NCBI GenBank assembly: GCA_037074705.1
Contig: CM073590.1
Coordinates: 7,146,001 to 7,210,000 of the forward strand
DNA length: 64,000 nt
DNA from: Zhengitettix transpicula
Lineage: Eukaryota > Arthropoda > Insecta > Orthoptera > Tetrigidae
Direction: 5' to 3'
Shown: positions 11,503 through 22,669 of the stretch, piece after piece
Layout of the letters: each line of letters starts with the position of its first letter
How positions within the stretch are numbered: the first letter of the stretch is position 1
The notes under the pieces: generated by a model
What the model saw: the letters and a program-made list of their open reading frames with translations, nothing else
Database searches by the model: none
Told to the model about the DNA's origin: nothing
Program-made: the position numbers and the translations under genes

Positions 11503-12019
11503 CATGGGTGTGCCAACGCATGAATGTGACTGGCTGTTAAGAAAAAGATTGACTGTTTGGTAAATATAATTTCTTTTTACATAACGTTGTAATGGAACTC
11601 GAATGAGATTACAAATAAATATGAATCTGTTTGAGATTAAGTCCTCCTCGGTATTATCTTATTCCTGACATTCTGATACGTGGCATTCATAATAGGGTAA
11701 CTATCTAAACATTTTTTTTCTACAGAAGCAGGAGAAGTCATTTTTGGAAAATTATATCTTAATTTTTATTGTCAAAATTAAGAGTTGTATTTATTGTAAT
11801 TGAAAAATAATAATTATTTTACTGAAGTTTACATGTACTAATAAACAATTTACCATTTGTAACGTTATGCTTATAACGTCATTCAATGAGTAAATAATAT
11901 TTTTTTATTGAAATAATTAAACTATTTCTAAATTTTTCATGTACTTTTGTTTAGTTCGTAAATAATAATGTGTCAAACAATCAAAGATTGAAGACTTTCT
12001 GGGTGTAATTGTTGGATAA
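11503..12019. other. AT-rich spacer
   Basis: I see no gene, repeat or regulatory signal that I can support in this stretch. Confidence 0.5.
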
Positions 12020-12153
12020 AAAGTTCTCGGTATTCACATGGGTTTTAATAGATTAAAACGAGACGTTTCGACGACTAGAAGACGACGACAGAGCTTTTAG
12101 TCGTCGAAACGTCGCGTTTTAATCTATCAACCCGTGTGAAAACCGAGAACTTT
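12020..12153. mobile_element. Short foldback element with ~56-bp arms
   Basis: The left arm AAAGTTCTCGGT...GACGTTTCGACGACTA (12020-12076) pairs with the right arm TAGTCGTCGAAACGTC...ACCGAGAACTTT (12098-12153), leaving a loop of about 20 bases. The arms differ at only a few positions. The GACGTTTCGACGACTA core is a sequence type often seen in foldback/MITE elements. No coding capacity. Confidence 0.85.
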
Positions 12154-12484
12154 GTGTCAATGTTTGTAAGGTAATTTTAGTGTATTTTAATGAAGCCTAC
12201 ATTAACTAACATTAAATAAGGGCGACTGATTGAAACTAACTGACACATATTGTAAAAATTAACCGGTAAAAAATGCTTCAGGCATTAAAATGTAAAAAAA
12301 ATTAACCAAAAAAAAATAAAATTCAAAAAATAACAATGACTTTTTATATTATTGAAACATTTGTTTCAATAAGTATAGGATCATATCTAATTATGTTTCG
12401 ATGAATATAATTCATATCTAATGAAATTTAGATTATAAAAGATAAAATAAACAATTCCAGAAAGCTTCTATTTTATAAATATAT
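12154..12484. other. AT-rich spacer
   Basis: A/T-homopolymer-rich sequence. I see no gene or recognised repeat. Confidence 0.5.
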
Positions 12485-13438
12485 AGTAATACTAATTAGA
12501 GGCAATTAGGTATTTGATAACTGGAAAAGTGTGGTGGATTGTTATCGGCGAGAATATCAAAAGCAACAATGTACAGGCGAGCCTTTGTCGGTGGCAGGCA
12601 TTCTAAAACTCCAGTCTAACGGCAGCAGTCGCGGGCAGAAATTCATCAAGAAAAGTCGCAGGTTGAATTTGATCAAGTAAAGTCGCGGACAGAAATTCAT
12701 CGAGAAGAAGTTGATAAAAATCTGGCTGACCATTAGTTAGAACGAGAAAAAACATATTCGCTGGTGAGAGAGAGACTTAATGCCGAGGACCACAGGGGCT
12801 GTACGGAGTAATCGTTCCAGTTGATAGATACCAAGTTTTGGACAGTGTTTTGAAATAAACTTAAATTCAGTGAAATTATGGCTTTTTAGATTGAAAAGTA
12901 AACGAATGCCTGGTACCAGCAAAGAGACTGTAAGTAGAAAAAAATTTAATAAAAGTTTTGTAAACGTTAAATACGGATCAAATCGTCAGATTTCGGTTTC
13001 ACGTTTATTTTATTGTTTAACTCTAATGTTGTAAAAATATTTGATTGTTAATTTAAATGTAAAAGGATTGGTTCTTTATTTATAAGGCCCAACGACTCAG
13101 AGATGAGAGTTGATAAAATCTGTAAAATAGCAAGAACACTAATGTAAATAATCACGTCAAGAAATTTTGTAATTTTACTTTGAATAAATTAATTGTTTTG
13201 TTACGTTAAAATTTGGTAGATCATTTAGCATACTTCCCATTTTTTAAATTTAATAAAATAAAATTCATCCCTTAATCAATTGCTTAAATTTTGTTAATAT
13301 TCAATTCATTACAAATTGGCGTCATTAACGTCTGGCCATCCATCTAAATATTTTAATTATATGTTGTTTATTATATTTTGGCACCCTCAATGGGGCAAAT
13401 TAATTGTTAATTAATTAAAATCCTTTTATTTATTACAA
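12485..13438 (+). mobile_element. Family-1 repeat, copy F
   Basis: The left end TAGTAATACTAATTAG follows ATATATA, and the right end TTTATTACAA is followed by TATAC. GTAAGT occurs at about 12930 after CTGGTACCAGC, and GTCAGATTTCG at 12985-12995. The pair of signals, about 50 bases apart, recurs in copies G and I. Length is about 954 bp, matching the other complete copies. Confidence 0.7.
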
Positions 13439-13799
13439 TATACTTTATTTTTTGTTGGACGTAGTGAATGATTTGACAAGAGAGTTACTATTAACCAAGG
13501 GAATAAATGTCATATGAGATACTAGACATCGCCTAGACATCAATGTTCGAAGGAACCCTGCGAATAAAATTTGCTGAATTACTGACATTACATTTGTTGC
13601 AGTTCTATTTTTAAACTCATTTATAAATATACCTACGTTACAATTATTTTTACGTTGCCCATTAATTGCAAATTTTTCTTACGGTATTATTCTCATTACA
13701 CAGTACTTTAGTTGTAATCTACGCAGATTTGATGACACATTATTTATTAAATTCAACAAACACAACATCGTGTGCTTTGTTTAGCGTGTGATATCTTTA
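13439..13799. other. Unassigned spacer
   Basis: I see no gene and no repeat that I can support. Confidence 0.45.
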
Positions 13800-14330
13800 A
13801 CAACAGTGGACTCAGAGAAGTGCAAGTTTTGTATGTTTCTTCTGATAGGAACAGTCAGAGGGGGTAGATAATAGTATGTAGCGACGCTTCACGGTCACGA
13901 GATCTGGCCATAACACAAATTCCTTTCCTTTGGAGAAGAGAGCGAAATCCAGTATCTGTGCATGAGATTCCCCCACCGCTGTACATCGCAGGAAGCATTT
14001 TTCTCTGTAGATAGCCCCACGCAGCATGTCACTCCGCATCTGAGGATGTTATCATTTTGGACGCATGCGATCGTAAAGTTTGCTCGCCAGCTGGGTCTTT
14101 GAGCGCCTGAGAGAGACAAAGCTCGTCAGCTAGCGTGTCGTGAAAGGGGGAAAATCTAAAACTAGCATCAGTTAAACATTAGTCACGAGGCACGCGAACG
14201 GTGGCTTCGGCATCAGTGCGGCGATTTGGAATTCGGTTCGACGCGTCGATAAATTTTGACAGCTGAATTGCGTGACAATACAAATTATTGTTAGTAAGTT
14301 ATCCTCGGCGCGAGTTCCGAGGATTTAGCG
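13800..14330. other. GC-elevated unique island, candidate regulatory DNA
   Basis: This stretch is clearly richer in G+C than its surroundings, shows no match to the repeats of this window and has no convincing coding frame. It contains TTTTGACAGCTGAATTG near 14255, which combines a TGACAG (Meis/homothorax-type) core with a CAGCTG E-box. Short motifs like these occur by chance, so conservation in related genomes is what would decide. Confidence 0.25.
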
Positions 14331-14917
14331 CTGTCCGTACTAAATGGGTTATTAACTATTACATTTTTCAAATTACTGCCAAGAACTCAGCTCAGTCGAG
14401 TTATTTTAATTAATTTCCGTGCATGTAACATGTATCTCTCCCAATCTTCATGCGATAAGAGTATAAATGGATTGCAAAACAGTACAATTTGAAATCGAAT
14501 TATTTTAAATGGCGTATTTATTATTGTTCTTAAGGATTTCGGAATAAAAGAAAATACCATAATATTAAACAATACATATCTTCAAACATGTATTGTAACG
14601 AAATTATAATTAAAAAATATATTACGTTAATAAATATTGTTTGATCGGTCTCAAGCTTTAAGGTAACATATATGTCACAAGTAATATCAAACTTGAGCTG
14701 ATTAATAAAAATACTTGCTTAAGAATTCTGTTTAAGCATGAAAATAGATAAGTAATATTGAAATTAATTATAACAAATAATTCATACAATTTATTTAATA
14801 AAATAGTAGAACAAAATTTATGTTGTTCGCCAGAAACTCTTAGTTACATAGTTTAAATTATTAGAAACCGTTTTCTGCTGCTCAAGTTTAAAAAACAACA
14901 ATATTCTCTTCTACTTT
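14331..14917. other. AT-rich spacer
   Basis: No gene or recognised repeat; AT-rich throughout. Confidence 0.5.
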
Positions 14918-16595
14918 AGATTAGATTAGATTTTATTGGTCCTATTAATCCTCTTCTGCGGAAATAGGACAATTCAAATTTATATTACAAATGTATGAAT
15001 GAGGTATACATAAATAATCTAGATGTTTAAGACTATACATAAATAGTGATATGAAGAATTTAAATTATACATATTTGAAATTACATGAAATAGGTTCAGA
15101 CAGAATATGAGGAATACTACATACGTAAATAAGGGAGAATAAGTTAGGATTACAGAACAATACAGTAGTAAGAAATCTTAATATAAAGTAAGGAATAAAA
15201 AATAATTGTAAGCTGAACTTCACTTCACAAATTGCACCAAAACGTTTTCCAAAAATAATACTGCACTACACACATAACACTTCCATTTGAATATCATCTT
15301 CTTGCACTGATGAGCCTTCAAAGGTTTGGCGCCTCTGGAAGAATTTATCTGGCAGCTCTTCTCAGTGGCTGGAAATCTCGTGCGGACGACATGAAATAAA
15401 CAATTGTGAAATATCAGTTGGACATGCAGACAATAAAGATTTATATTAGTATTCCATAAATTATCTTCGAGGGAACTTATGTGAGTTTGGTTCAGTCCGA
15501 TTTACAAATTCGTTAACAGAGTAATACGCGCCGTCAATCAGCAGAGTTTTGCATTTCTTTATAAATACACTGTATGACTTTGATGCTAAGAGGAAGACAA
15601 TTAAAGAGCTTTATTCCTGAATAATGTACACTTATTTCAAAAAATGACGTATGATGTTTGTCTGTCCGTAATGTCACGAGGCTTCTGGTATTATATTCAT
15701 GGAATGGTAACAAATAGACTTTGATTACGTTTTACGAAATTTATAGTTTCCAAAATATATGGTAACGTTAAAATTCCAAGAGTTTTGAAGAGAGGTCTAC
15801 AACTTTCTCCGTAATTTTTGCCACCAAATATTCGGATCGCACATTTCTGTAGTTTAAATATTTCCGCAGGAAAAGAAGAAAGTCCCCAGCTCGTAATTCC
15901 ATAGCACATGTTCGAATGGAGATACGCATAATATACAGTTTTTGCAGTTAAAGTATCTACTTGTTGCATTAATAATCGAAGAGAATAACAGGACTTGAGA
16001 GTACCTTAATGTGTTCATTACATCGTAACTTTCTATCAACTTGAACACCGAGAAATGTTGCATGGTCAGTCGCTAATTCAGTGTTGTTGTTACCGGACGA
16101 AAACTGAACAATTTTATTTTACTGCAAGTTGAGAACCAATTTGTTTGCACTCAACCAGACGTATAATGACTCCAGGGCACTTTCGACTTTTTTTTCAAGT
16201 GTTTTGTCGTCGCTACCGGTTATTATTAAGTTCGTGTCATCGGCACAAAGAAATGATTTTAAAGGTTTGATGCAATTTGGAATGTCATTTATGTACAAAA
16301 GAAAAAGCAGAGGTCCAAGAATCGACCCCTGCGGTACCCCGCAAGTAATTTCTTTCCAATCAGAGACATAAATATTGCCGTCATTGCTGTCTATGCCGAT
16401 TTTTTGCTTTAGATTAGTAAGGTAGAATTTTAAAAGTAAGGAAGCATTTCCCCTAATTCCGTAAAACTCCAGTTTGTCTAGAAAAATTTTGTGATCAACC
16501 ATGTCGAATGCTTTTGAGAAATCTGCAAATATATATTGGTATGGGTCTGAGTTAACTATCAGCGGTAGAGCCTTTTGAGGACACTGTGAACGTAA
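14918..16595 (-). mobile_element. 5'-truncated L2/CR1-like LINE
   Basis: On the minus strand the order is reverse transcriptase, LINE C-terminal region, 3' untranslated region. The plus-strand left border holds AGATTAGATTAGATT (about 14918-14935), that is, a 3' tail of short AATCT repeats as in CR1/L2-type LINEs instead of poly(A). The C-terminal coding part shows YYAYLHSNMCYGI, FKLQKCAIRI (about 15920-15830) and then HEYNTRSL and SVHYSGIKLFNCLP (about 15705-15580). Frames are broken at least at 16119 and between 15970 and 16060. A related fragment lies at 26.8-27.4 kb on the other strand. Confidence 0.8.
16119..16530 (-). pseudogene. Reverse transcriptase relic of the L2/CR1-like LINE
   Basis: This is the best-preserved coding part of the LINE. 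It starts with ADFSKAFDMVDH (about 16526-16491), one of the first RT palm motifs, then CGVPQGSILGPLLFLLYIN (about 16350-16290), then LCADDTNLIITG (about 16250-16215). The catalytic box is normally an aromatic residue followed by ADD; here it reads CADD, so one conserved residue has changed. A stop follows NLQ near 16119, and the homologous continuation FLGVQVDRKL appears in another frame at about 16055-16027. It is therefore a dead copy. Confidence 0.85.
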
Positions 16596-16911
16596 ACTAG
16601 ATTAAAACTACCTTAAATAAAGGGAACGTTCTTACAGTTTATTGCGATGAGCGTTTATTTTCCTCGAGACTGCGTAGACGGATCAGCGTAGACGGATCAG
16701 CAGGAAAAGACGCGTAGAGTGACCACTCTACAACATCCAGCACCTCAATGGTCTAGCAACGAAGTATTGTAACGTGGATAGGAACAACGATTATTATTTA
16801 TCATGTTGAAATATCTGATATTTATAATTATGTAAATATACGGCCTTGAGTCATAAAAGTTTGTATGTTAACAAACAATTAGAATAAAATGACTTTTCAT
16901 CGTTTTTTAAT
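16596..16911. other. Unassigned spacer
   Basis: Contains a short direct duplication, GCGTAGACGGATCA, near 16672-16700. No gene seen. Confidence 0.5.
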
Positions 16912-17053
16912 GCCGTCTTCAGATTTTGTATATAAATCATGTGAAATATTTAGAGTCAATTTAATCATTTTGGTCGTTACAGGAAACGCCGAAAATCCTT
17001 ACCTCTAAATATTTTACATGATTTATTAACAAAACTTTTAAAGCTGAGGACGT
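16912..17053. mobile_element. Foldback element
   Basis: ATAAATCATGTGAAATATTT (16932 on) pairs with CTCTAAATATTTTACATGATTTAT (17003-17026). Outside these, CCGTCTTCAGATTTTG on the left corresponds to the complement of AAAACTTTTAAAGCTGAGGACG on the right. The arms are about 45 bp with indels, and there is no coding content. Confidence 0.7.
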
Positions 17054-17094
17054 CCTAAATATGAGGACGAAACGTCTGTATAATTTTTTTGTTA

Positions 17095-17210
17095 ATAAAC
17101 ATAATTTTTAATAAGAAAGATATCCAATTCGGAAAAAAGTGATAATGTAAATACCATACAACGTTTCTGGGATCCTTTCTCAGGTGCGAAGAAGATCCTA
17201 GAGCAACACA
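17095..17210. repeat. Single arm of the 'TAAATACCACACAACGTTTCTG' foldback family
   Basis: AGTGATAATGTAAATACCAT, followed by ACAACGTTTCTGG (about 17139-17171), closely matches the arms of the foldbacks at 47.2 and 53.1 kb. I see no partner arm nearby, so this is a half element or a single-ended relic. Confidence 0.55.
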
Positions 17211-19070
17211 CCTGTACTCGTCAGTTGACAAAATTGAAAATTCCTAATTTTTTACTATTATTATCGTCCATATCATCATTTATTAGTTTATCTAATTTTA
17301 TGATGCGTAAAATCGACTGTACATTTGGAGAGTACCTATTAAGAAGATTATAATCCAAGAACTTGCGTCGGGATGTCTAAATGATCTGCACATAAAGTGC
17401 CTATAGCGAAAATAATTGACTTGTCAAGCAGTATGCTTATAATTGTGATGTTTGGGCAAGTTGTGCGGAAATTTATATATTTTAAATGTCTTTAGATAAT
17501 TGTTCCATATAAATTACGGTTTTTTATTTTTATATTATATTGTGCAATACATAATATTAAATTAAAGTATACAATTTAATTGCCATTTTATTGTATATTT
17601 CACTGGAAAATTTGTTGGCCTGTAAATATACTTAGATACATACCCTCTTCCCTACCATATAAAACCGAGCGTAAAATATAGTTTAAAAAGCCGAGATTGC
17701 TGTCTCTCTAGAACTGGGCAGAACCAAGTAGGTACGAAATCCACAAGAATGTACGGATTCTCATGTATATACAGTGAATATTTTCACCCTGAAGAAGAAC
17801 AGGGTGTCTTTACTGTTCGTAACTTTGATTGTCTTAATTCTGTTTCCTATACATTCTTTGTTTTACATTCCTCATATTTCTCTAGTTTCGCAATTCGTCT
17901 TGCTATACGTTCGTCTCTGAGGTGTCACATCCATCTCATCTGTTCCTCTATTCTCAGCATTCTCTTTGCAAAAATACCATCTAGGCAAGGGAAAACCTGA
18001 CATCTACTAATGTTCCGTATCATATACAGTCTGCGCCGAATCATGTATCGCAATCGTATATTGTTTTCAAGTATTCAGCTTCCGAAATGCGATGTAAAAT
18101 CAAATTACTCAAGAATAAATTTTAAGCTTTTTGGCATTTCTTCAAAGAGATGAATATCGAAGCATATTGAATTAAGCATTTTTTGTTTACATTATTTATT
18201 TGCCTTTCTACAAATATGGTGGCGTATTGACTCGAATCTACAATTACTGTTAGTTGACGGACCACTTTTTAGTCATCTGTATTGTCTGAGTAGGTTATGT
18301 GTTTTACTTAATAAATGTATGAAACATTTATAATAACGCTTTCCTTTTGTCTATATATAGCATTATTGCGGATCAAGATTTATTAGCTCAATATTCTTTC
18401 GTGGAATTCTATTTGACAAAACATTTGTTTCCTTAACAAATATTATCCTTTGTCCTTTACACAACTTTTAACTGTTTTAACTTTCCCTGCAAATTCACTT
18501 ACTTTAATAATTCATAATGATATCTACATCAGTTTGTCTTTCATTATTAAAAATTTATTTCACTAAGACTTTCTCCAATATATATATAATACCAATTATT
18601 TTAACAAGTAATTTTCTGTTTGCTTGAATTAAACGACTTTCTTTTTCTCTCTTTTTATTTTTTTCACACTTATTTCTACATTATAACTATTATTGAAGCC
18701 AAACCTAGTCTTTTAATTCAGTGTGGACAGGGGCCGTAGCCTCCCATTAACGATTCGAGTTCTGTTCGACATGACTATAAATAAATTACGAGCGATTAAT
18801 TCCAAGACAATAATTAATGTCGGCAAGTTGTTGTCGGAACCGTTCTAAGGATTCGGCTGACCATGTCCAGCGGGTAATTATCTTTTACATTCCTTAAACT
18901 ACTGTCAACGGTTTAATATATTATTAAAACCAATCACTATTAATTAATTACCATATAATTTTTCGTTAGCATTATCCTTCGAAATGTTTTATCAAAGTAA
19001 TATTGGAGAGAGCACAAATGTGTTTAGTATTTTATTATACTATTTAACATTATGTACAACTATATATATA
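17211..19070. other. AT-rich spacer with no recognised gene
   Basis: An 83-codon frame at 17749-18000 shows nothing I recognise. A short stretch at about 18720-18870 is slightly GC-richer. (TA)n at about 19062-19071 marks the edge of the next family-1 copy. Nothing else can be supported. Confidence 0.5.
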
Positions 19071-20052
19071 TTAATAAGAATTAAGGAGGCCATTAATTTT
19101 TTAAATTATAATGAATTGTTCAGCGGTACAAATTCTTAAAGGACGACAACGAACGGCAATGTTTTTTGCTGGCGGTCTTTTTTTGTGAACTGCGCGCTTT
19201 GTACGGAAGGTCAGTTGATTGCAGTCTGGCGAATCTTGTGGTCGAGAGAGGGAGCGAAATTTAAGAGTACGAACAGCGTGGTCCAAACTTAGGAATTCAA
19301 CTGAGAGACTTATATGTTAATCATTACATTTGTAAAAAAGAACTGGACGGAGAGACAAGTTATATAAAAATCTGAAAAGCTGAAACAAAAGGTTTAGCGC
19401 CTCGTTCAGATACAAAAGCGCTCTAAAATAACATTTTCCGCAAAAAGAGATTGAAATTTAATACGTCTGACGGTTGATCGGAGTTGCAGATAAACTAGTT
19501 CTTGGAGCAAAAATCCATGAAATAAAACCGCGTGTTTGTTCAAGTGTAGAGTCTGTGATTAATGGCCTTCTTGTGAATTGTGTCCAAGAGCTTCGAAAAC
19601 GTTAAGTCTCGTACCAGCAGGACATTTGTAAGTACAAACCAAAATAATTAAATTCTGTAAACGGTAATTAAGGGTATAGTCAGATTTCGTTTCGTTTCAT
19701 TTCGTTTCTTTTCATATCGTATTCAGTTTGTTTCAATTTGTTTGAATTGTTAATTCTTTAATTTATAATCTTGATTGTTCTTACTTATCAAACCCATTAA
19801 AGACCCTGAGAAGTAGAGTTATTAGATTTGATTGTTTGTAAAATATAAAAGTTTGTATTTTACCTTGAACGCCTCAAATTATAAAATAAATATTTGTTTG
19901 TAAATTTTGATTGAATTCGACGTTCCAACCTATAGCAAATAAAAATAAAAAATAAAAACACCTGAAAATAATTTTTGGCAATTAAAAGCATTTTTATAAT
20001 AAATTTTGTGAATTAATATCATTTAATTAACCTTTGTATTTAATCATTACAA
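19071..20052 (+). mobile_element. Family-1 repeat, copy G
   Basis: It lies between TATATATATA and AATATATATA, with left end TTAATAAGAATTAAGG and right end AATCATTACAA. GTACCAGCAG is followed by GTAAGT at about 19628, and GTCAGATTTCG is at 19679-19689. AAGACCCTGAGAAGTAGAG near 19803 matches the interior block of copies B and A. Length is about 980 bp. Confidence 0.7.
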
Positions 20053-20377
20053 TATATATAGAAACAACAAATATCAAATATCTAAACGCCATGAAAGAAA
20101 AGAAACGAAAAAATGGTTACATAATGTTGTAATTATGATCAACATAATATATGGTTTAGAATAAGTAACTCAAATTACCTTTAAATTAGATTAAGAAATT
20201 GCTCGAATATTTTTTTCTTGTATCTTTTCTAATGAAATAAAAATTGAGTATTAAGGATTGAAGAGTATTAAATGACTACGTTTTTAAATTATAACATTAA
20301 TATAATTTTCTTAAAAAGTACAGTTAGAATGACTATTATTTCTGCGTTGATACTGACACTTTTTTTTCTAAGGATTG
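20053..20377. other. AT-rich spacer
   Basis: No gene or recognised repeat. Confidence 0.5.
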
Positions 20378-20389
20378 CGGTGGGTACTT

Positions 20390-20606
20390 GTATGCAAATT
20401 AATTTGGGTCGACAGCCCCTAACTAACCTTGGCCTGCCGAGATGACTGCCTGAGTGTCATCTTACATGACACCTTGTGAACCCTGTCCTTTCTCCTTGAG
20501 TTCTTCTTCCTTGACCATGTAAACACAAACTTTCATAACTGTATCGCGATTTAACTTTGTGATGCGTGACCATGACGCCGACCACTACACCACAGTAGGT
20601 GGGCTA
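20390..20606 (-). mobile_element. tRNA-derived SINE with probable target duplication
   Basis: On the minus strand, GTGGTGTAGTGG (complement of 20582-20593) is a good A box, and AAAGTTAAATCGCG (complement of 20545-20558) is a decayed B box at a tRNA-like distance. A tRNA-unrelated body follows. The flanks CGGTGGGTACTT (20378-20389) and CGGTGGGTGCTT (20607-20618) differ at one base and look like a 12-bp target duplication. There is no clean poly(A), so the 3' end is uncertain. Confidence 0.55.
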
Positions 20607-20618
20607 CGGTGGGTGCTT

Positions 20619-21356
20619 AGGAAAAGTGATAATAAAGTATATTGTTAAAATGAAAATGGAACGAATTGGCAGATAACGGATAATCGCTACTGTACTCTGT
20701 TGAATGTTGGTGCAGTTTGGTTGCTGAATCTGCTGCGTTGACTGCAAACGTCTTTCATAAAATTATCTGCTAGTATAAAGTTCACCTCTATTAATTAACA
20801 CAGTATGTTTCTCCATACCAATCGTCGTGCAAAAATAAAAAATTTAAGAACATTGCTTCAGATTGAAAGACTAACGACTAGGACAACGTTTTGGGGACGA
20901 GAAGGATATGTATCTCTTTCTTCGCTCCGTTCGATGTGTGAACAGCAATAAATTGCCCAATAACGAGTGTCAAACTTCTCACCATCTCTGTTCAGTACAC
21001 ATGTGTAAATACAATCGTTTTGTCGAAGACCACAGCTGAGCGCTGGATATCATCAATTCCCACCGTTTTGGACATCAACACTTCCACAATTAACCAAAAT
21101 TGTGTAAATTTTCTGTCAAGTAATTCAATACTATTTGAATAAGACTACTTATTCATTACATTTAATATAAATGTGAAAAGTTTAATCTAAACACACGTGA
21201 CTACATTTTAAGTGAAGACTGGGCTTAATGTTGGGATCAATTTAAGATATATATGCTCATTTTCTATCATGAACGCAGTTTCAAATAAATTAAACTATTT
21301 TGGAAACGGTACGACGTTTCTTATTCATTTTAGTTAATATACAGAAAATTCAAAAT
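20619..21356. other. Unassigned spacer, partly GC-elevated
   Basis: The part around 20870-21070 is richer in G+C and repeat-free by eye, but has no convincing open frame. Nothing more can be supported. Confidence 0.4.
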
Positions 21357-22599
21357 AACTGGCTAACCTATCTTTCTCATCTCAACTATCCTTTCTTACT
21401 ACCATTTTACTCTAAAAATAAGCAAGGGGGACGAGATCATGTGGCGAGGTACGAGCTAGCGCTGAGTAACTAAAACTTGAAGAGATTATCATTTAATACA
21501 ATTTTTGTCAGTAAAAAACATTTTGCTATGCTGTTTGAATGGTGTAACCAAGTAGAAAGAAAATAACAACTTTACCAACATTTTTGAACTAGAAGACCAA
21601 AGCTCATTGAATTTAAATGTATATTTTACATAACATCGAACAATAAAGTATTAGTAAAGTTCTATATTTTTCATTTATGGAATATATTGAATTATTTTAT
21701 AGTATTTTTATTTTGTTTGTTATTAAAAATTTTCTTGATTTTTGATACTAAAAAATAAAATCAGTCTTACGACTTTGATATTTAACTAAGCACGACGAAA
21801 TTTTGATATTTTAAGTTCTTAATAAAAGGTAAACAATGTCAACAAAATATTGTGTAATTATTTTTAATTCACTATTACGAGACAGTGTTTAATTTCATAA
21901 AATATTTACTTCTCTGGGGATTGTAAACTGAAATTATGTGGTAATAATTTAAAACATATATCAGACATAGATAATGCAGTTTTCTGACCAATTACATACA
22001 ATATTTATGTATTGAATTAAATAAACGTTTTGGAATGCGTTTGTACCTTCATCACGTCTTTCGTAAATAAAAACTATTTTCACATCATATTAATAAACAA
22101 CACAAACTTTAGAAGTTAACCGAGGCACTTATTCACAAGAACACACTAGTGCGGTCACAGCCCAACTAATGAAGGTACAAACACGTACCGAAAAGTTGTT
22201 TTAATTAAATATTGTCTATAACTGGTCAGAAAACCGTATTATCTATTTTATATAAACAGACATAAAAATACAATGTTTAATATATCAGACATCTCATTTA
22301 ATTTACTAAGATAGTTTTAATGGCGATGTAGTTGCTTATCTGAAATTCTAGAAATGTTGAGTGTCCGCTTCGTGTGCCAGGTATAAAAGAGACAAAATTC
22401 TCTTTCGTTGAATTTTCGTTTATATTACTAACCTTTATATGTAACTGAAAGCCTTATTGTGTAAAATCTCCTAATCTAGTTTTCTAACTGACTAACCTAT
22501 TATTCTCATCTCAACTATCCTTTCTAACTAACGTTTTACTCTAAAAATAAGCAGGTGGGACGACGTCACGTGACGAGGCACGAGCTAGCGCTGAGTAAC
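21357..22599. repeat. 114-bp direct repeats 1.13 kb apart
   Basis: Sequence 21357-21470 recurs at 22486-22599. Both start AACTGRCTAACCTAT, share CTCATCTCAACTATCCTTTC and end with CGAGCTAGCGCTGAGTAAC, and the spacing is constant at 1129. The interval between them holds the foldback at 21.95-22.27 kb. They may be dispersed copies of one repeat, a large duplication, or short terminal repeats of an element. Confidence 0.7.
21951..22268. mobile_element. Foldback element with ~95-bp arms
   Basis: The left arm runs from CAGACATAGATAATGC through TTTTCTGACCA to TTTGTACCTTCATCA. The right arm carries TGAAGGTACAAACACG, TGGTCAGAAAACCG and TATTATCTATTTTATA in reverse complement order. The arms are diverged (roughly three quarters identical by eye) with a central spacer of about 90 bases. 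Confidence 0.7.
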
Positions 22600-22656
22600 A
22601 AAAAGTTACTTGCGGACGGTATATGGCAATAAGGTTGGGGGAAAACCTACGATGCT

Positions 22657-22665
22657 CTATAAATA
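22657..22665 (+). promoter_or_regulatory. TATA-box-like element
   Basis: CTATAAATA lies in GC-richer sequence just after the second 114-bp repeat, 20-35 bases upstream of CAGATAACACCGGACTAAC. It would suit the promoter of a retroelement or small gene, but I see no open frame downstream. Confidence 0.3.
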
Positions 22666-22669
22666 CAGG

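Noticed and set aside
13316..13400. GGCGTCATTAACGTCTGG and GGCACCCTCAATGGGGC as tRNA-Lys-type primer-binding sites
   Set aside because: They lie inside family-1 copy F before its 3' end rather than just outside an LTR, and the second is absent from other copies.
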